Part shown: one piece after another, positions 9,221 to 17,305 of the stretch
Position numbering within the stretch: the stretch's first letter is position 1
Layout: every line of letters starts with the position of its first letter
NCBI GenBank assembly: GCA_012515235.1
Contig: JAAYYU010000113.1
Span: 86,495 to 150,494, forward strand
DNA length: 64,000 nt
Direction: 5' to 3'
DNA from: Candidatus Anammoximicrobium sp.
GTDB taxonomy: Bacteria; Planctomycetota; Planctomycetia; Pirellulales; Pirellulaceae
The notes under the pieces: model-generated
Database searches by the model: none
What the model was told of the DNA's origin: nothing
The model's input: only the letters and a program-made list of their open reading frames with translations
Translations under genes and position numbers: made by a program

Positions 9221-10384
9221 TCACTGCGGCACGCTGAACTTGTGCACCGTCGTGTGGTGATAAGTCTCGCCCGGCCGCAGCACCGGCGACGGGAACTGAG
9301 GCTGATTCGGCGCGTCGGGGAAGTGCTGCGTTTCCAGACAGAAGCCGTCGTACGGCGCGTACGGACGTCCGCCGGCTTGCCAACGGTTGTCCAGGATCCG
9401 GGCCGTAAAGAACTGGACGCCGGGCTTGGTGGTCCAGACGTCCATCATGCGGCCGCTGTGCGGGTCCGCCACGTGGGCGACCAGCGGCAACGATTCGCCG
9501 GGCCGTCGTTTCAGGACGTAACAGTGGTCGTAGTTCTCGCCCTCGACCTGCTTGATGCGAGCCCCCATCGCGTGCGGGCTGGTAAAGTCCATGACCGTAT
9601 CCTGAACCCGGCGGATCTCGCCGGTGGGCAGTTTCTGGTCGTTCACCGGCAGATAAGCGTCCGCGTGCAGGGTCAGGATGTGCCTTAGGATGTCGCCGGA
9701 GCCTGCGCCGGACAGATTCCAGTAAGTGTGGTTTGTCAAGTTGACGATGGTCGGCTTGTCCGTGGTGGCCGTGTAGTCCATCTTCAGTTCATTCTCGTCG
9801 GTCAGCGAGTACACCAGCCGGACCTGCAGCGTGCCCGGATAGCCTTCGTCGCCGTCGGGGCTGGTCAGCGTCAATTCGACGGCCGCGGCGCCGTCCTGCG
9901 GCCGCAGCGCCGCCTGCCAGACCTTCTTCTGAAAACCGTGGCGTCCGCCGTGGATGTGAAACTTGCCGGCGTTGGGCGTCAAGCGATACTCTACGCCGTC
10001 GATCGTCACCTTGGCCCCCGCGATGCGATTGGCGTAGCGGCCGACGACGGAGCCGAACAGCGGATGGCCGCGCAGATAGTCGTCGAAGGTGTCCATGCAC
10101 AGCGTGATGTTGGCCCACTTGCCGTCCCGGTCCGGCGTCCTGACCGAGGTGATCGTGGCCCCGTAGGTCATGACCTTCACCTCCAGGCCGTGGGCGTTGG
10201 TCAGCGTGACCAGATCGACTTGCGTGCCGTCGGGCAGGCGGCCGTACGGGGACTTGGTGACGGACGGGGCGCGCACGGCGTCGGCGGCGACGAGGAAAGA
10301 CGCCGGGACGAACAGCGACAGAAGAACTGCCGTTGGGACGGCGGCGGAAAAGACGCGACGATGCGAGAGCAAGGGCAGGGGCAT
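9221..10384 (-). CDS. Aldose 1-epimerase (galactose mutarotase family), exported
   Basis: This 387-residue protein interconverts alpha and beta anomers of aldoses. An N-terminal hydrophobic stretch (AVPTAVLLSLFVPASFLVAA) indicates export, as is common for planctomycete and Bacteroidetes mutarotases. Diagnostic segments are GRYANRIAGAKVTIDG, the FHIHGGRHGF histidine motif, NLTNHTYWNLSG with the second active-site His, and GFCLETQHFPDAPNQP containing the catalytic Glu. Length fits the family with an added signal. The ATG at 10384 has only a weak ribosome-binding site; no better start exists before the signal. It is convergent with the fucosidase gene and follows the aldo/keto reductase gene on the same strand after 106 bases. 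Confidence 0.93.
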   Translation of the reverse strand: MPLPLLSHRRVFSAAVPTAVLLSLFVPASFLVAADAVRAPSVTKSPYGRLPDGTQVDLVTLTNAHGLEVKVMTYGATITSVRTPDRDGKWANITLCMDTFDDYLRGHPLFGSVVGRYANRIAGAKVTIDGVEYRLTPNAGKFHIHGGRHGFQKKVWQAALRPQDGAAAVELTLTSPDGDEGYPGTLQVRLVYSLTDENELKMDYTATTDKPTIVNLTNHTYWNLSGAGSGDILRHILTLHADAYLPVNDQKLPTGEIRRVQDTVMDFTSPHAMGARIKQVEGENYDHCYVLKRRPGESLPLVAHVADPHSGRMMDVWTTKPGVQFFTARILDNRWQAGGRPYAPYDGFCLETQHFPDAPNQPQFPSPVLRPGETYHHTTVHKFSVPQ

Positions 10385-10490
10385 GATTCAACACCGTTTG
10401 GGCGAAGATGCGGCCGGTGAAGGATGGGGACCGTGGTCCGGTGGGCCGCGAAGACTTGGCCCACCCTGCGTTGTCTGACCTGACCCCGCG

Positions 10491-11357
10491 TTACGCGGTC
10501 GCTTGTTCGATCATGGCCAGCGTTTCGTCGATTTGTGCGGTGCTCACAAAGCCGATCGTAAAGGCGTCGACCGTGCCCAGGCCCAGGACGTACTTCAGCG
10601 ACTGCAGGCGTTTCTCCGCCGAATCGAACCCCGTCTCGCCAAAGATCTTCATGCCCAGCACCCCGTGGCCGCGGTCGTGCATCTTCTTGATCTCCGCCGC
10701 CACTTTCTCCGGCGTGTCGTCCATTTTGTCGCCGAACGGATTGATCCGCACCAGGTGGACGTCGATCCAGTCGCACTCGGACGATGTGACCAGCGGCGGA
10801 TATCCGTGGCAGGACACGCCGACCGCCCGGACGCGGCCCTTTTCCTTGGCCTCGTACAACACGTCCATCACGGGCCGCATGTCGGCGTCCCAGCCGCCCT
10901 TGGTCATGCAGTGCATCAGCAGCGTGTCCAGCGTCTGCAGGCCCAGTTCCCGGCGGAAGCGTTCGATGTCTGCCTTGGCCACCTCCGGATGCTTGGCCGT
11001 GGTCTTGGTCTGGATGAAGTACTTGTCGCGGGGCACGTCCTTCAGGGCGACGGAAACCAGGTAGTGCATGCGGTAGCTATCGGCGGTGTCGATGTAGTGG
11101 AGGCCGCAGTCCAACGCGTGCCGCACCAGCTTGGTGAAGCCCGCTTCGCCCAGCGCCCGCTGTTGGCTGCCGCCTACCGTCCCCGTGCCGATGCCCAGGA
11201 CCGAGGTCCGGATGCCGCTCTTGCCCAGCGTGACGATGTCCGAGCCTTTCTTCTTCGCCGGCGCGCCTTCCGCCGCCCGGCCCAACCGGTTCGTCAGCGA
11301 CGCCGCTCCGGCAGCCGCCGTTCCCAACACAAACTGACGACGTGAGATGGTGGCCAT
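10491..11357 (-). CDS. Tat-exported aldo/keto reductase
   Basis: This 288-residue AKR-superfamily oxidoreductase starts MATISRRQFVLGTAAAGAA, a clear twin-arginine signal, so it is probably folded with NADP(H) or another cofactor in the cytoplasm before export. The AKR barrel is visible: GIGTGTVGG near 57, the DTADSY segment with catalytic Asp and Tyr, FIQTKT with the catalytic Lys, and LLMHCM with the His. VRAVGVSCHGYPPL and ALAMIE-like C-terminal helices complete it. The C-terminus ends before any ferredoxin-like extension. An AAGGAA precedes the ATG. It is transcribed toward the mutarotase gene, suggesting joint action on sugars, but the substrate is unknown. Confidence 0.88.
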   Translation of the reverse strand: MATISRRQFVLGTAAAGAASLTNRLGRAAEGAPAKKKGSDIVTLGKSGIRTSVLGIGTGTVGGSQQRALGEAGFTKLVRHALDCGLHYIDTADSYRMHYLVSVALKDVPRDKYFIQTKTTAKHPEVAKADIERFRRELGLQTLDTLLMHCMTKGGWDADMRPVMDVLYEAKEKGRVRAVGVSCHGYPPLVTSSECDWIDVHLVRINPFGDKMDDTPEKVAAEIKKMHDRGHGVLGMKIFGETGFDSAEKRLQSLKYVLGLGTVDAFTIGFVSTAQIDETLAMIEQATA

Positions 11358-11700
11358 GATTGGTTCCTTTTCCTTTTTGCAAGCAGAAAGATCAGGGTGA
11401 TTGGGTGATACAGGAACGATGGTCAGTGTACCAAATCAGCGCAGAAATACAGCGCGGATGGGCAAAATGGATGGGCAAAATGGATGGGCAAAATGGATGG
11501 GCAGAATGTGAAGGCGACGCCTTGCGACGCGGTTCCGCGCACGAAGCGGCCGGTCTGCGTGGGAAGGCTTTCGCCCTGTACCCGGCGGTTCGGTCTGCTG
11601 GTAGAATCCGCGTCAATCGTGGCTCTTCGCAGGGACGGCTGCTGCCCTGCCGGGAGCCGGTGCGAAACCGCTTGACGTCTCTTGTTCGGGGAGTGGTGCC
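11358..11700. other. Divergent intergenic region with a 13-bp tandem repeat
   Basis: This 343-base gap lies between the divergent aldo/keto reductase and DUF1080 genes. Apart from the tandem array at 11456-11507 I see no gene. Open frames here translate the array and have no family resemblance. Confidence 0.5.
11456..11507. repeat. 13-bp tandem repeat, four units
   Basis: The unit GGATGGGCAAAAT occurs four times in direct succession (11456, 11469, 11482, 11495). The last unit differs by one base (GCAGAAT). It sits about 200 bases upstream of the DUF1080 gene and about 100 bases upstream of the divergent reductase gene. Confidence 0.9.
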
Positions 11701-12423
11701 ATGCGTTGCTTGTTGCTGAATCTGGCGGCGGTCGTTCTGGCTCTGTTGTTTTGCCCGTTCCGCGCGGAGGGGGCCGCGGCGGAGGCGGCGGCGAAAGCCT
11801 GCCGACTGATCCCCGCCGGCGGGCAGGCCGAATCGCTGGACGGCTGGAAGTCGTTTCACCAGGACCACGCCAAGACGTCGGACGTCTGGTCGTTGGACGC
11901 TCAGGGCGTGCTGCACTGCCAGGGCAGTCCGCTGGGCTACCTGTACACGGAAAAGGACTACGACAACTTCGTGCTCGAACTCGACTGGCGCTGGCCGGCC
12001 GGCAAGCAGCCGGGCAAGGGCGGCGTGCTGATCCGCACCACGGGTCCGGACAAGATCTGGCCGAAGAGCCTGGAAGCCCAAATCAACGCCGGCGACGCCG
12101 GCGATTTCTGGGGACTGGATGGCTACGTCCTGGACGGCCCCGCCGACCGCAAGAAGACGCTGGAGCATCCCCAGTTCGGCAAACTGACCAACGTCCAGAA
12201 GTCGGCCGCGGCCGAAAAGCCGGCGGGCCAATGGAACCGCTACAAGATCGTCGCCGACGGCGCCGTGGTGACGCTGGAGATCAACGGCCAAACGGTCAAC
12301 CGGGCGACCGGCTGCGAAACCGCGCCGGGCAAGATCCTGATCACCTGCGAAGGCTCGCCGATAGAATTCCGCAACGTGCAACTGCGTCCGGTGGTCAAGC
12401 CGTCAACAGCCCCGCGGGACTGA
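11701..12423 (+). CDS. Secreted DUF1080 (3-keto-disaccharide hydrolase-like) protein
   Basis: This 240-residue protein has a signal peptide (CLLLNLAAVVLALLFCPFRA) and a single concanavalin-like DUF1080 domain. Typical family signatures are LDGWKSFHQDH, GVLHCQGSPLGYLYTEKDY, FVLELDWRWPAGKQ, KGGVLIRTTGPDK, KSLEAQI and the closing GSPIEFRNVQLRP. The family is greatly expanded in planctomycetes and some members cleave 3-keto-disaccharides. The gene has an unremarkable ribosome-binding site and ends 15 bases before the convergent HzsA-like gene. A second DUF1080 gene lies at 34885. Confidence 0.88.
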   Translation: MRCLLLNLAAVVLALLFCPFRAEGAAAEAAAKACRLIPAGGQAESLDGWKSFHQDHAKTSDVWSLDAQGVLHCQGSPLGYLYTEKDYDNFVLELDWRWPAGKQPGKGGVLIRTTGPDKIWPKSLEAQINAGDAGDFWGLDGYVLDGPADRKKTLEHPQFGKLTNVQKSAAAEKPAGQWNRYKIVADGAVVTLEINGQTVNRATGCETAPGKILITCEGSPIEFRNVQLRPVVKPSTAPRD

Positions 12424-12438
12424 TAGGCGTCAGCGCCG

Positions 12439-14862
12439 TCACTCCGCGCCAGCGCCGGCCGGCTGCCACCAGAAGGAACGCCAGTAGGCCTGATCGGTGG
12501 CGTAATAGTCGATCGGCGCGTCGGGCGGCAGATCCTTGGGCAGAAACCCAAATCGCTTCATCTCGCGGAGGTAGTAGCGGTTGGGCCGGAAGCCGGGCAT
12601 GTCGAACCGTTTTTCCTGGGCCAACTGCCGCCCGCCCGCCTGGATCGCCGCGAGCAGTTTCCGGTAGTCGGCGTCGCCGGCGTCGGCAAACACGGCCGGC
12701 TGGCAGATCCCCAAGCCGCCGGCAGCCTTTGCCAGCGGCGCCCGGAGCAGCAGCGATTTCTCCGGCCGGTCCAGATTGCACACGGTGCTGACGCGGTGCC
12801 CGTTCAACTCCAAACCGTTCTTGCCTTGGGCGTGACAACCGGCGCAGCGCGCCGCCAGCGCCTGACCCGGCAGCGGCACGCCGTAGACGCCACAGCCCAG
12901 ACTGGCGTACGTGCCGGCATAGGGCGCACTGGCGTCGATCCACAGCCGCACGGTTCTTCGCTCCTCGTCGGACAGCTTCGCCTCGTAATGGCTGCCGTCG
13001 ATCAACCGCATCAGCCGGCTGGCCGAGCTGCCGATCGAGCGCGGCGGCCGGTTCCCGACCGGTTCGTTGCGTCCGTCGGCGACGAGGTTAAAGCGACGCA
13101 GGTTGTAGTAGCTGACCGACCATTGCGGCTGGTGGTCGCCGGTCAGATCGACGCGGCCCTCGTAACGGTCCGGATTGTGGCAGCGGACGCAGTGCCGGTC
13201 CAGGATGGGCTGGATGTCCCGCGGATAATCCGGCGGCGACAGCAATCCGGCGATGGGCGTGATGGGCGCGGGCCGGCGGCGCTTGTCTGCCAGCAACGCG
13301 GCGGCGCCGGCCTGCGGAAAGGTCTGCGTCCGCTGCTCGTGGCAACCCACACAGCCGTTGGTCTCGCCCGGCTGGACCGTCACGAAACTCTGCATCCGCT
13401 TGACCGACAAGTCGTTCTCGTCCAAGGCGACGAAGAACAGCGACCGCATGGCCGGCACCTCGAAAAACGCCGAACCATCCGCTTCGACCGGCACCGTGCC
13501 CAGCACGCGGGCCAGCGTGAACGTGCCGCCCAGGCTGATCGATTCCATGCCGCCGGAAAAGTGGACGGGCATGGGCAGCTGTTCCAGGACCAGCAGCTTC
13601 TTGATCTCGCCCCGCTGTACGCCGGCCATGTTGCGGCCGAAGTAGATGTCGGCCAGGAACAGGCGGCCCGTCGCTTGCGCTACGTCCACGCGCGGCGCCA
13701 GCACGCGTTCCCGATCGCGCGCCAGCAGCGGCCGCGGCTCGTGGCACTGCAGATGGCCTTCCGACTTCGGCAGCTGGTACACCAGTTCCGTCTTGCCCTG
13801 GCCGTCCATCACGAAAATGCCCTGGCGGCTGGAAACCAGGAAGCACTGCTCGGACAGCGCGTAGGGATCTCGCCAAACGGCCGGGCCTTGGCTGATCCGC
13901 CGCTCCGCCCGGCGGTCGTCCGGCCCCAACGTGGGATCGACCAGGGCGACGTGCCCCGTGTGCTCCGGCATGCCGTGTCCAGGCGAAAACGAGACCACCA
14001 CCTTCTTGCTGCCGGGAACGGGTTTGGCGTCCAGCATGGCAATGCCGCCGAACGAGTTCCCATAGAACGTCATCTGCCCCGTGCCGTCCTGGTTGACGGT
14101 CCACAAATGATGGTAATGGACCTGCGAACGGTCCACGTACTCCCAGCGCATGTACAGGATGCGGCCGTCCGGCAGCACCCAGGGCGTATTGTCGTGATCG
14201 TTGTTGCTGGACACCATGCGGACATGGCTCCCGTCGGCGTCGCACCGGTACAGCGTCGCCACGCGGCTGTACCAGCAATTGACGAACCGGCGGCAGCGGC
14301 TGGAGCAGAACACGATCCCGCCGTCCGGCAAGTAGGCCGGCTCGATGTCGTCGTCCGGGCCGTCGGTGAGCTGCTTCAACCCCGTCCCGTCGCGATGGAT
14401 TTCGTACAGGTGATACGTGCCCGTGCCGCCGCGGCGATAGGAAAACAGGATCTTCTGGCCGTCGTAGTGCACTTGCGGATCGCGCACGCCGCCCTGCGGA
14501 TCGTCCAGCAGTACGGTCAGCCGGCCGGTCCGCAGGTTCAGCCGGCACAAGCGGCCACCGTCGCCGTAGCCGCGCAGCGACTCGCCGTCGACGTACGTGC
14601 CATAGGTTTTTTCCGCTGGCGGTCCGTAATCGCAGCTGTAGTACCCAAAGTTCACGTACCAGTGGTCCCGCCCCGACACGCGCACGGCAAACACGATCTC
14701 GTCCACGCCGCGCAAGTCGCCCTCCAACATCGACCGCAGCAGCGGGCCGGGCCGATAGGCCGGGGATTGGCCAGCCGCTGCGGGAAGGACCACGGCGGCG
14801 CAGCCCCCAACGCTGGCCATCCAGAACAGCATGCCGCCCAGAGCACGGATCGAATCGCGCAT
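12439..14862 (-). CDS. HzsA-like secreted protein with beta-propeller and three haem c motifs
   Basis: This 807-residue exported protein has a signal-like N-terminus (LGGMLFWMASVGGCAAVVLP). Residues ~60-420 contain WD40/PD40-like propeller segments (VRDPQVHYDGQKILFSYR, LTDGPDDDIEPAYLPDGG). The C-terminal half has three CxxCH motifs: CVGCH at 504, CVRCH at 558 and CAGCH at 673, so up to three haems c may bind. This architecture matches proteins named after hydrazine synthase subunit A. Most such planctomycete homologues are outside anammox bacteria and lack a known reaction. The start at 14862 is favoured over an upstream frame because GGAGG lies 10 bases before it, and the longer version would run into the inverted-repeat element at 14880. 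Confidence 0.8.
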   Translation of the reverse strand: MRDSIRALGGMLFWMASVGGCAAVVLPAAAGQSPAYRPGPLLRSMLEGDLRGVDEIVFAVRVSGRDHWYVNFGYYSCDYGPPAEKTYGTYVDGESLRGYGDGGRLCRLNLRTGRLTVLLDDPQGGVRDPQVHYDGQKILFSYRRGGTGTYHLYEIHRDGTGLKQLTDGPDDDIEPAYLPDGGIVFCSSRCRRFVNCWYSRVATLYRCDADGSHVRMVSSNNDHDNTPWVLPDGRILYMRWEYVDRSQVHYHHLWTVNQDGTGQMTFYGNSFGGIAMLDAKPVPGSKKVVVSFSPGHGMPEHTGHVALVDPTLGPDDRRAERRISQGPAVWRDPYALSEQCFLVSSRQGIFVMDGQGKTELVYQLPKSEGHLQCHEPRPLLARDRERVLAPRVDVAQATGRLFLADIYFGRNMAGVQRGEIKKLLVLEQLPMPVHFSGGMESISLGGTFTLARVLGTVPVEADGSAFFEVPAMRSLFFVALDENDLSVKRMQSFVTVQPGETNGCVGCHEQRTQTFPQAGAAALLADKRRRPAPITPIAGLLSPPDYPRDIQPILDRHCVRCHNPDRYEGRVDLTGDHQPQWSVSYYNLRRFNLVADGRNEPVGNRPPRSIGSSASRLMRLIDGSHYEAKLSDEERRTVRLWIDASAPYAGTYASLGCGVYGVPLPGQALAARCAGCHAQGKNGLELNGHRVSTVCNLDRPEKSLLLRAPLAKAAGGLGICQPAVFADAGDADYRKLLAAIQAGGRQLAQEKRFDMPGFRPNRYYLREMKRFGFLPKDLPPDAPIDYYATDQAYWRSFWWQPAGAGAE

Positions 14863-14879
14863 CGCCGGAGCCTCCTGCG

Positions 14880-14987
14880 CATCGTTCGAGAAATGCCTGT
14901 CGCCTCGGGGCACAGCAGCCATCCCACTCCGTAGGACGAGCGGCAATGCACGCGGGACACTTGTTTCTCGCACGATGCTTACGGGTT
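14880..14987 (+). repeat. Inverted-repeat element, copy 1
   Basis: The 108-bp element begins CATCGTTCGAGAAAT and ends TTTCTCGCACGATG; the outer 14 bases pair with one mismatch. Its interior shares CTCCGT-GGA and GCAATGCACGCGGGAC with copies 3 and 4. It ends 17 bases upstream of the HzsA-like gene start and could affect its promoter or leader. Confidence 0.8.
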
Positions 14988-15224
14988 GGTTGCTTTCCAG
15001 CCGGCGTCCGCCGGCCGGGACTGACGGAATCGTGAGGCGTCGTCGTCAGGGTCTTCCGCGGTTGCCAAACCGCCGTTGAACTCTGTGTCGCCGCATGACT
15101 TGGCGACGCCAAACGCCGGCATTCTAGTTTCGCACGGCGCCCGCCGCAATTGCGCCCAGGGGGTCTCGCTGCCATTCAGACGCAAGCGGCCGGCCGGGCG
15201 GCCGATGTGGCGGCGTCGGATTAG

Positions 15225-15352
15225 CACCGTTCGAGAAATCACTGTCCGGTGACCAACAGGCGGCAAGGCGCTAGCCGCCGGTCTTGCGGCCAATCCGCGC
15301 GACCGGGAACCGGTGGCTAGCGCCAGTCCGCTCACTTGTTTCTCGAACGATG
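15225..15352 (+). repeat. Inverted-repeat element, copy 2, with a nested repeat
   Basis: The 128-bp element begins CACCGTTCGAGAAATCACTG and ends TTGTTTCTCGAACGATG. Inside is a second, unrelated inverted repeat whose arms read GGCGCTAGCCGCCGGT and ACCGGTGGCTAGCGCC, so the centre differs from the other copies. It lies 155 bases upstream of the ATG of the three-gene module. Confidence 0.8.
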
Positions 15353-15506
15353 TTTAGCGGGCCCTGTTCTTGCCGTCTGGACCACACTTGGTAAAGTGTT
15401 CCTGGGAACCCTCGGAAATCGCGCAAGCGGAGGTTTTGTCGGAGAACACGGAAATGCCTATCCGTTGACTCCCCGACGCGCCTTTGATCCCGTGGAGTGC
15501 GAGAAG

Positions 15507-16406
15507 ATGTTTGGGCAGGCGACAGTCGCCGACGCAAAGCTAGAAGCTTGGCTGGATCTGCTGCGCCAAGCCGAACCAACCACCCGCCGTGGCGCATTGA
15601 TCGAACGCAACCTGCGGGACGACGCCAACGTATGCCCCGCCCTCCAACAAGACCTGCGCGATTTCGTGGCCGCCCAGTCGCCGGCCGCCACGCCCGATGA
15701 TGCAGCCGAGCAGTACGAGCGATTTCTGCAGGATTTGCACCAGGACGGCCCACCCTGTCAGCACCCGGACAACATTGTCAATCAAATCCCAACGGCGCCG
15801 CCCCCAAGGCTCGCCCGCTCGGTCGATGGGGACGCCTTCCTGAAGTACAACTATCTGCCTGCCAACAATCGGAAGGTGCCCAGGTATCACCGGGCAAGTC
15901 CATCGGTAAAGACCAAGATTCGGCTTCGAGAACTTCAGAGGCGGGGAGTTCAAACCGCCGCCTTGCGCGGTTCGATCGGCAGATCCGTTGTTTTCGCTAC
16001 ATCGGATAGCGTCGCTACGCGGTATCAGGCCGGCACGTTGGCCGCTGACGGCGTCAGGGACCGATTGGGTTTGGACGATCCGGTCCCCTACGGCCGAGAC
16101 CAGTTTATGGTAATCTATGTCTATGAGGTTGCTCGAGTCGCCGATGGTGCGTTCTACCGTCCGACCGTGCTGGACGCGGGCTGGAAAGGCTCGGCAATCG
16201 CCTTCCTGCCCTCGCCTCCGGGCCCCGCGCGACCCGGGCAGACCCAGGACTTGGCGACGGGACTGCCGGCAGAGCCGGAAGTCCTGCACGCCGTTTTTCC
16301 GGCCGCCCAGGTCCAGGAGATTGTGGTCGCAGGTCCTCTGACGCAGGACCCGTCGAATCATTACAAAACCGTCCGCTTGGCGGCCGTTGCGGCCGCATCA
16401 CCATGA
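15507..16406 (+). CDS. Unknown protein, first gene of KGGVGR-ATPase module
   Basis: This 299-residue protein is not one I recognise. Residues 1-75 are predicted helical and charged (AKLEAWLDLLRQAEPTTRRG, QQDLRDFVAAQSP), which could be a small interaction or effector-associated domain. A Pro-rich linker (IPTAPPPRLARS) separates this from an alpha/beta C-terminal domain with GSIGRSVVFATSDSVATRYQ and GRDQFMVIYVYEV. There is no signal peptide or membrane segment, so it is cytoplasmic. Its TGA overlaps the next ATG (ATGA at 16403-16406), implying translational coupling. The start is uncertain: in-frame TTG (15336) and GTG (15492) codons lie upstream, and the former would sit inside the repeat element. 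By position it could be the effector, but this is inference. Confidence 0.6.
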   Translation: MFGQATVADAKLEAWLDLLRQAEPTTRRGALIERNLRDDANVCPALQQDLRDFVAAQSPAATPDDAAEQYERFLQDLHQDGPPCQHPDNIVNQIPTAPPPRLARSVDGDAFLKYNYLPANNRKVPRYHRASPSVKTKIRLRELQRRGVQTAALRGSIGRSVVFATSDSVATRYQAGTLAADGVRDRLGLDDPVPYGRDQFMVIYVYEVARVADGAFYRPTVLDAGWKGSAIAFLPSPPGPARPGQTQDLATGLPAEPEVLHAVFPAAQVQEIVVAGPLTQDPSNHYKTVRLAAVAAASP

Positions 16407-17284
16407 ACATCGAGCGCCTTCAATCCATCATCCGCACCAGCAACAAGACGGAACTCGTTCGCCGTTTGGCGGCCGACTTGGACCGCCCCAGTCCGCTGAT
16501 CGGCGCCGAAGGGCCACCGGACCAGCCGGGGCCGGAGGAGCCGTACATCCGGGCGCTGGCAGACCCGGAGGGGTCTGGGCTCGCGCAGCGGTTGGCCGAC
16601 GCCCTGCAGGTCCTGCTCCTGGAAGAAGCCGGGCAAATCGCCAAGACGGGCCACGTCCCGCGGCCGCTGTTGTTGTACAACGTTCTTTCCCTGTTGGAGG
16701 CCGTGCGGTTGCCGGGACTGGAGGAGTTGTTACAGATCCTCCGCCGGTACGAACAGCCGCTGGCCGCGGCGCTGGCCGATCAGCATGACGATTTGTACGC
16801 CCAGCTGCTGCTGGCCCACGCTGTCAACCAGCATGGGTCTGTGGAGGATCTTCGATTCTGGCTGAGTCTGCTGGATCACGACAACGTGCATTATGTCAAC
16901 GCAGGAGTGGTCGGACTGCGCGAATCCGGTGCCCGCAACGCCCTGCGCTACCTGGAACAGGTGAAGGCGGCTCATCAGCGACACCCGGAAGTGGGCTCCT
17001 TTGACGATGAGGTGATGTTGTTGTTGGACACGTACCCGGATTTCAACTGGGCCTCGACGGCTGGCGAGTACGTGCTGGACGAAGAGACGAAGGCCCTGAT
17101 TCAGTCGCACGACCGCGACCGCTACCGGCCAGACGTAGACGAGTTGACGGGACCTGCCGCCGAAGCGATCCGGCGCGCCGGCAAAGTGGACCAGGTCCGC
17201 AAGTCGCGTGAAAATTGGCGTGGCCCGCCGCCAGCGCTGGCGCTGCTGGGAAGGGCCAACGGCGCCGGTCTTGTGGGCGCGTGA
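16403..17284 (+). CDS. Helical-repeat protein, second gene of KGGVGR-ATPase module
   Basis: This 293-residue cytoplasmic protein is almost entirely helical and Leu-rich. Residues ~95-215 show HEAT-like pairs (LLLYNVLSLLEAVRLPGLEE, YAQLLLAHAVNQHGSVEDLR, VNAGVVGLRESGARNALRYL). The N-terminal ~35 residues (ERLQSIIRTSNKTELVRRLA) may be a short adaptor helix pair. No catalytic motif is seen. It overlaps the preceding gene by four bases and is followed by the ATPase gene after 21 bases, so the three genes form one operon. The likely role is an adaptor or scaffold for the ATPase, which is inference. I do not recognise a named family. Confidence 0.65.
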   Translation: MNIERLQSIIRTSNKTELVRRLAADLDRPSPLIGAEGPPDQPGPEEPYIRALADPEGSGLAQRLADALQVLLLEEAGQIAKTGHVPRPLLLYNVLSLLEAVRLPGLEELLQILRRYEQPLAAALADQHDDLYAQLLLAHAVNQHGSVEDLRFWLSLLDHDNVHYVNAGVVGLRESGARNALRYLEQVKAAHQRHPEVGSFDDEVMLLLDTYPDFNWASTAGEYVLDEETKALIQSHDRDRYRPDVDELTGPAAEAIRRAGKVDQVRKSRENWRGPPPALALLGRANGAGLVGA

Positions 17285-17305
17285 CCAGGGGAACGGCAGT
17301 CAAGC

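Noticed and set aside
12796..14934. Long plus-strand frame opposite the HzsA-like gene
   Set aside because: No signal or domain is visible; the minus-strand gene has haem motifs and a good ribosome-binding site.
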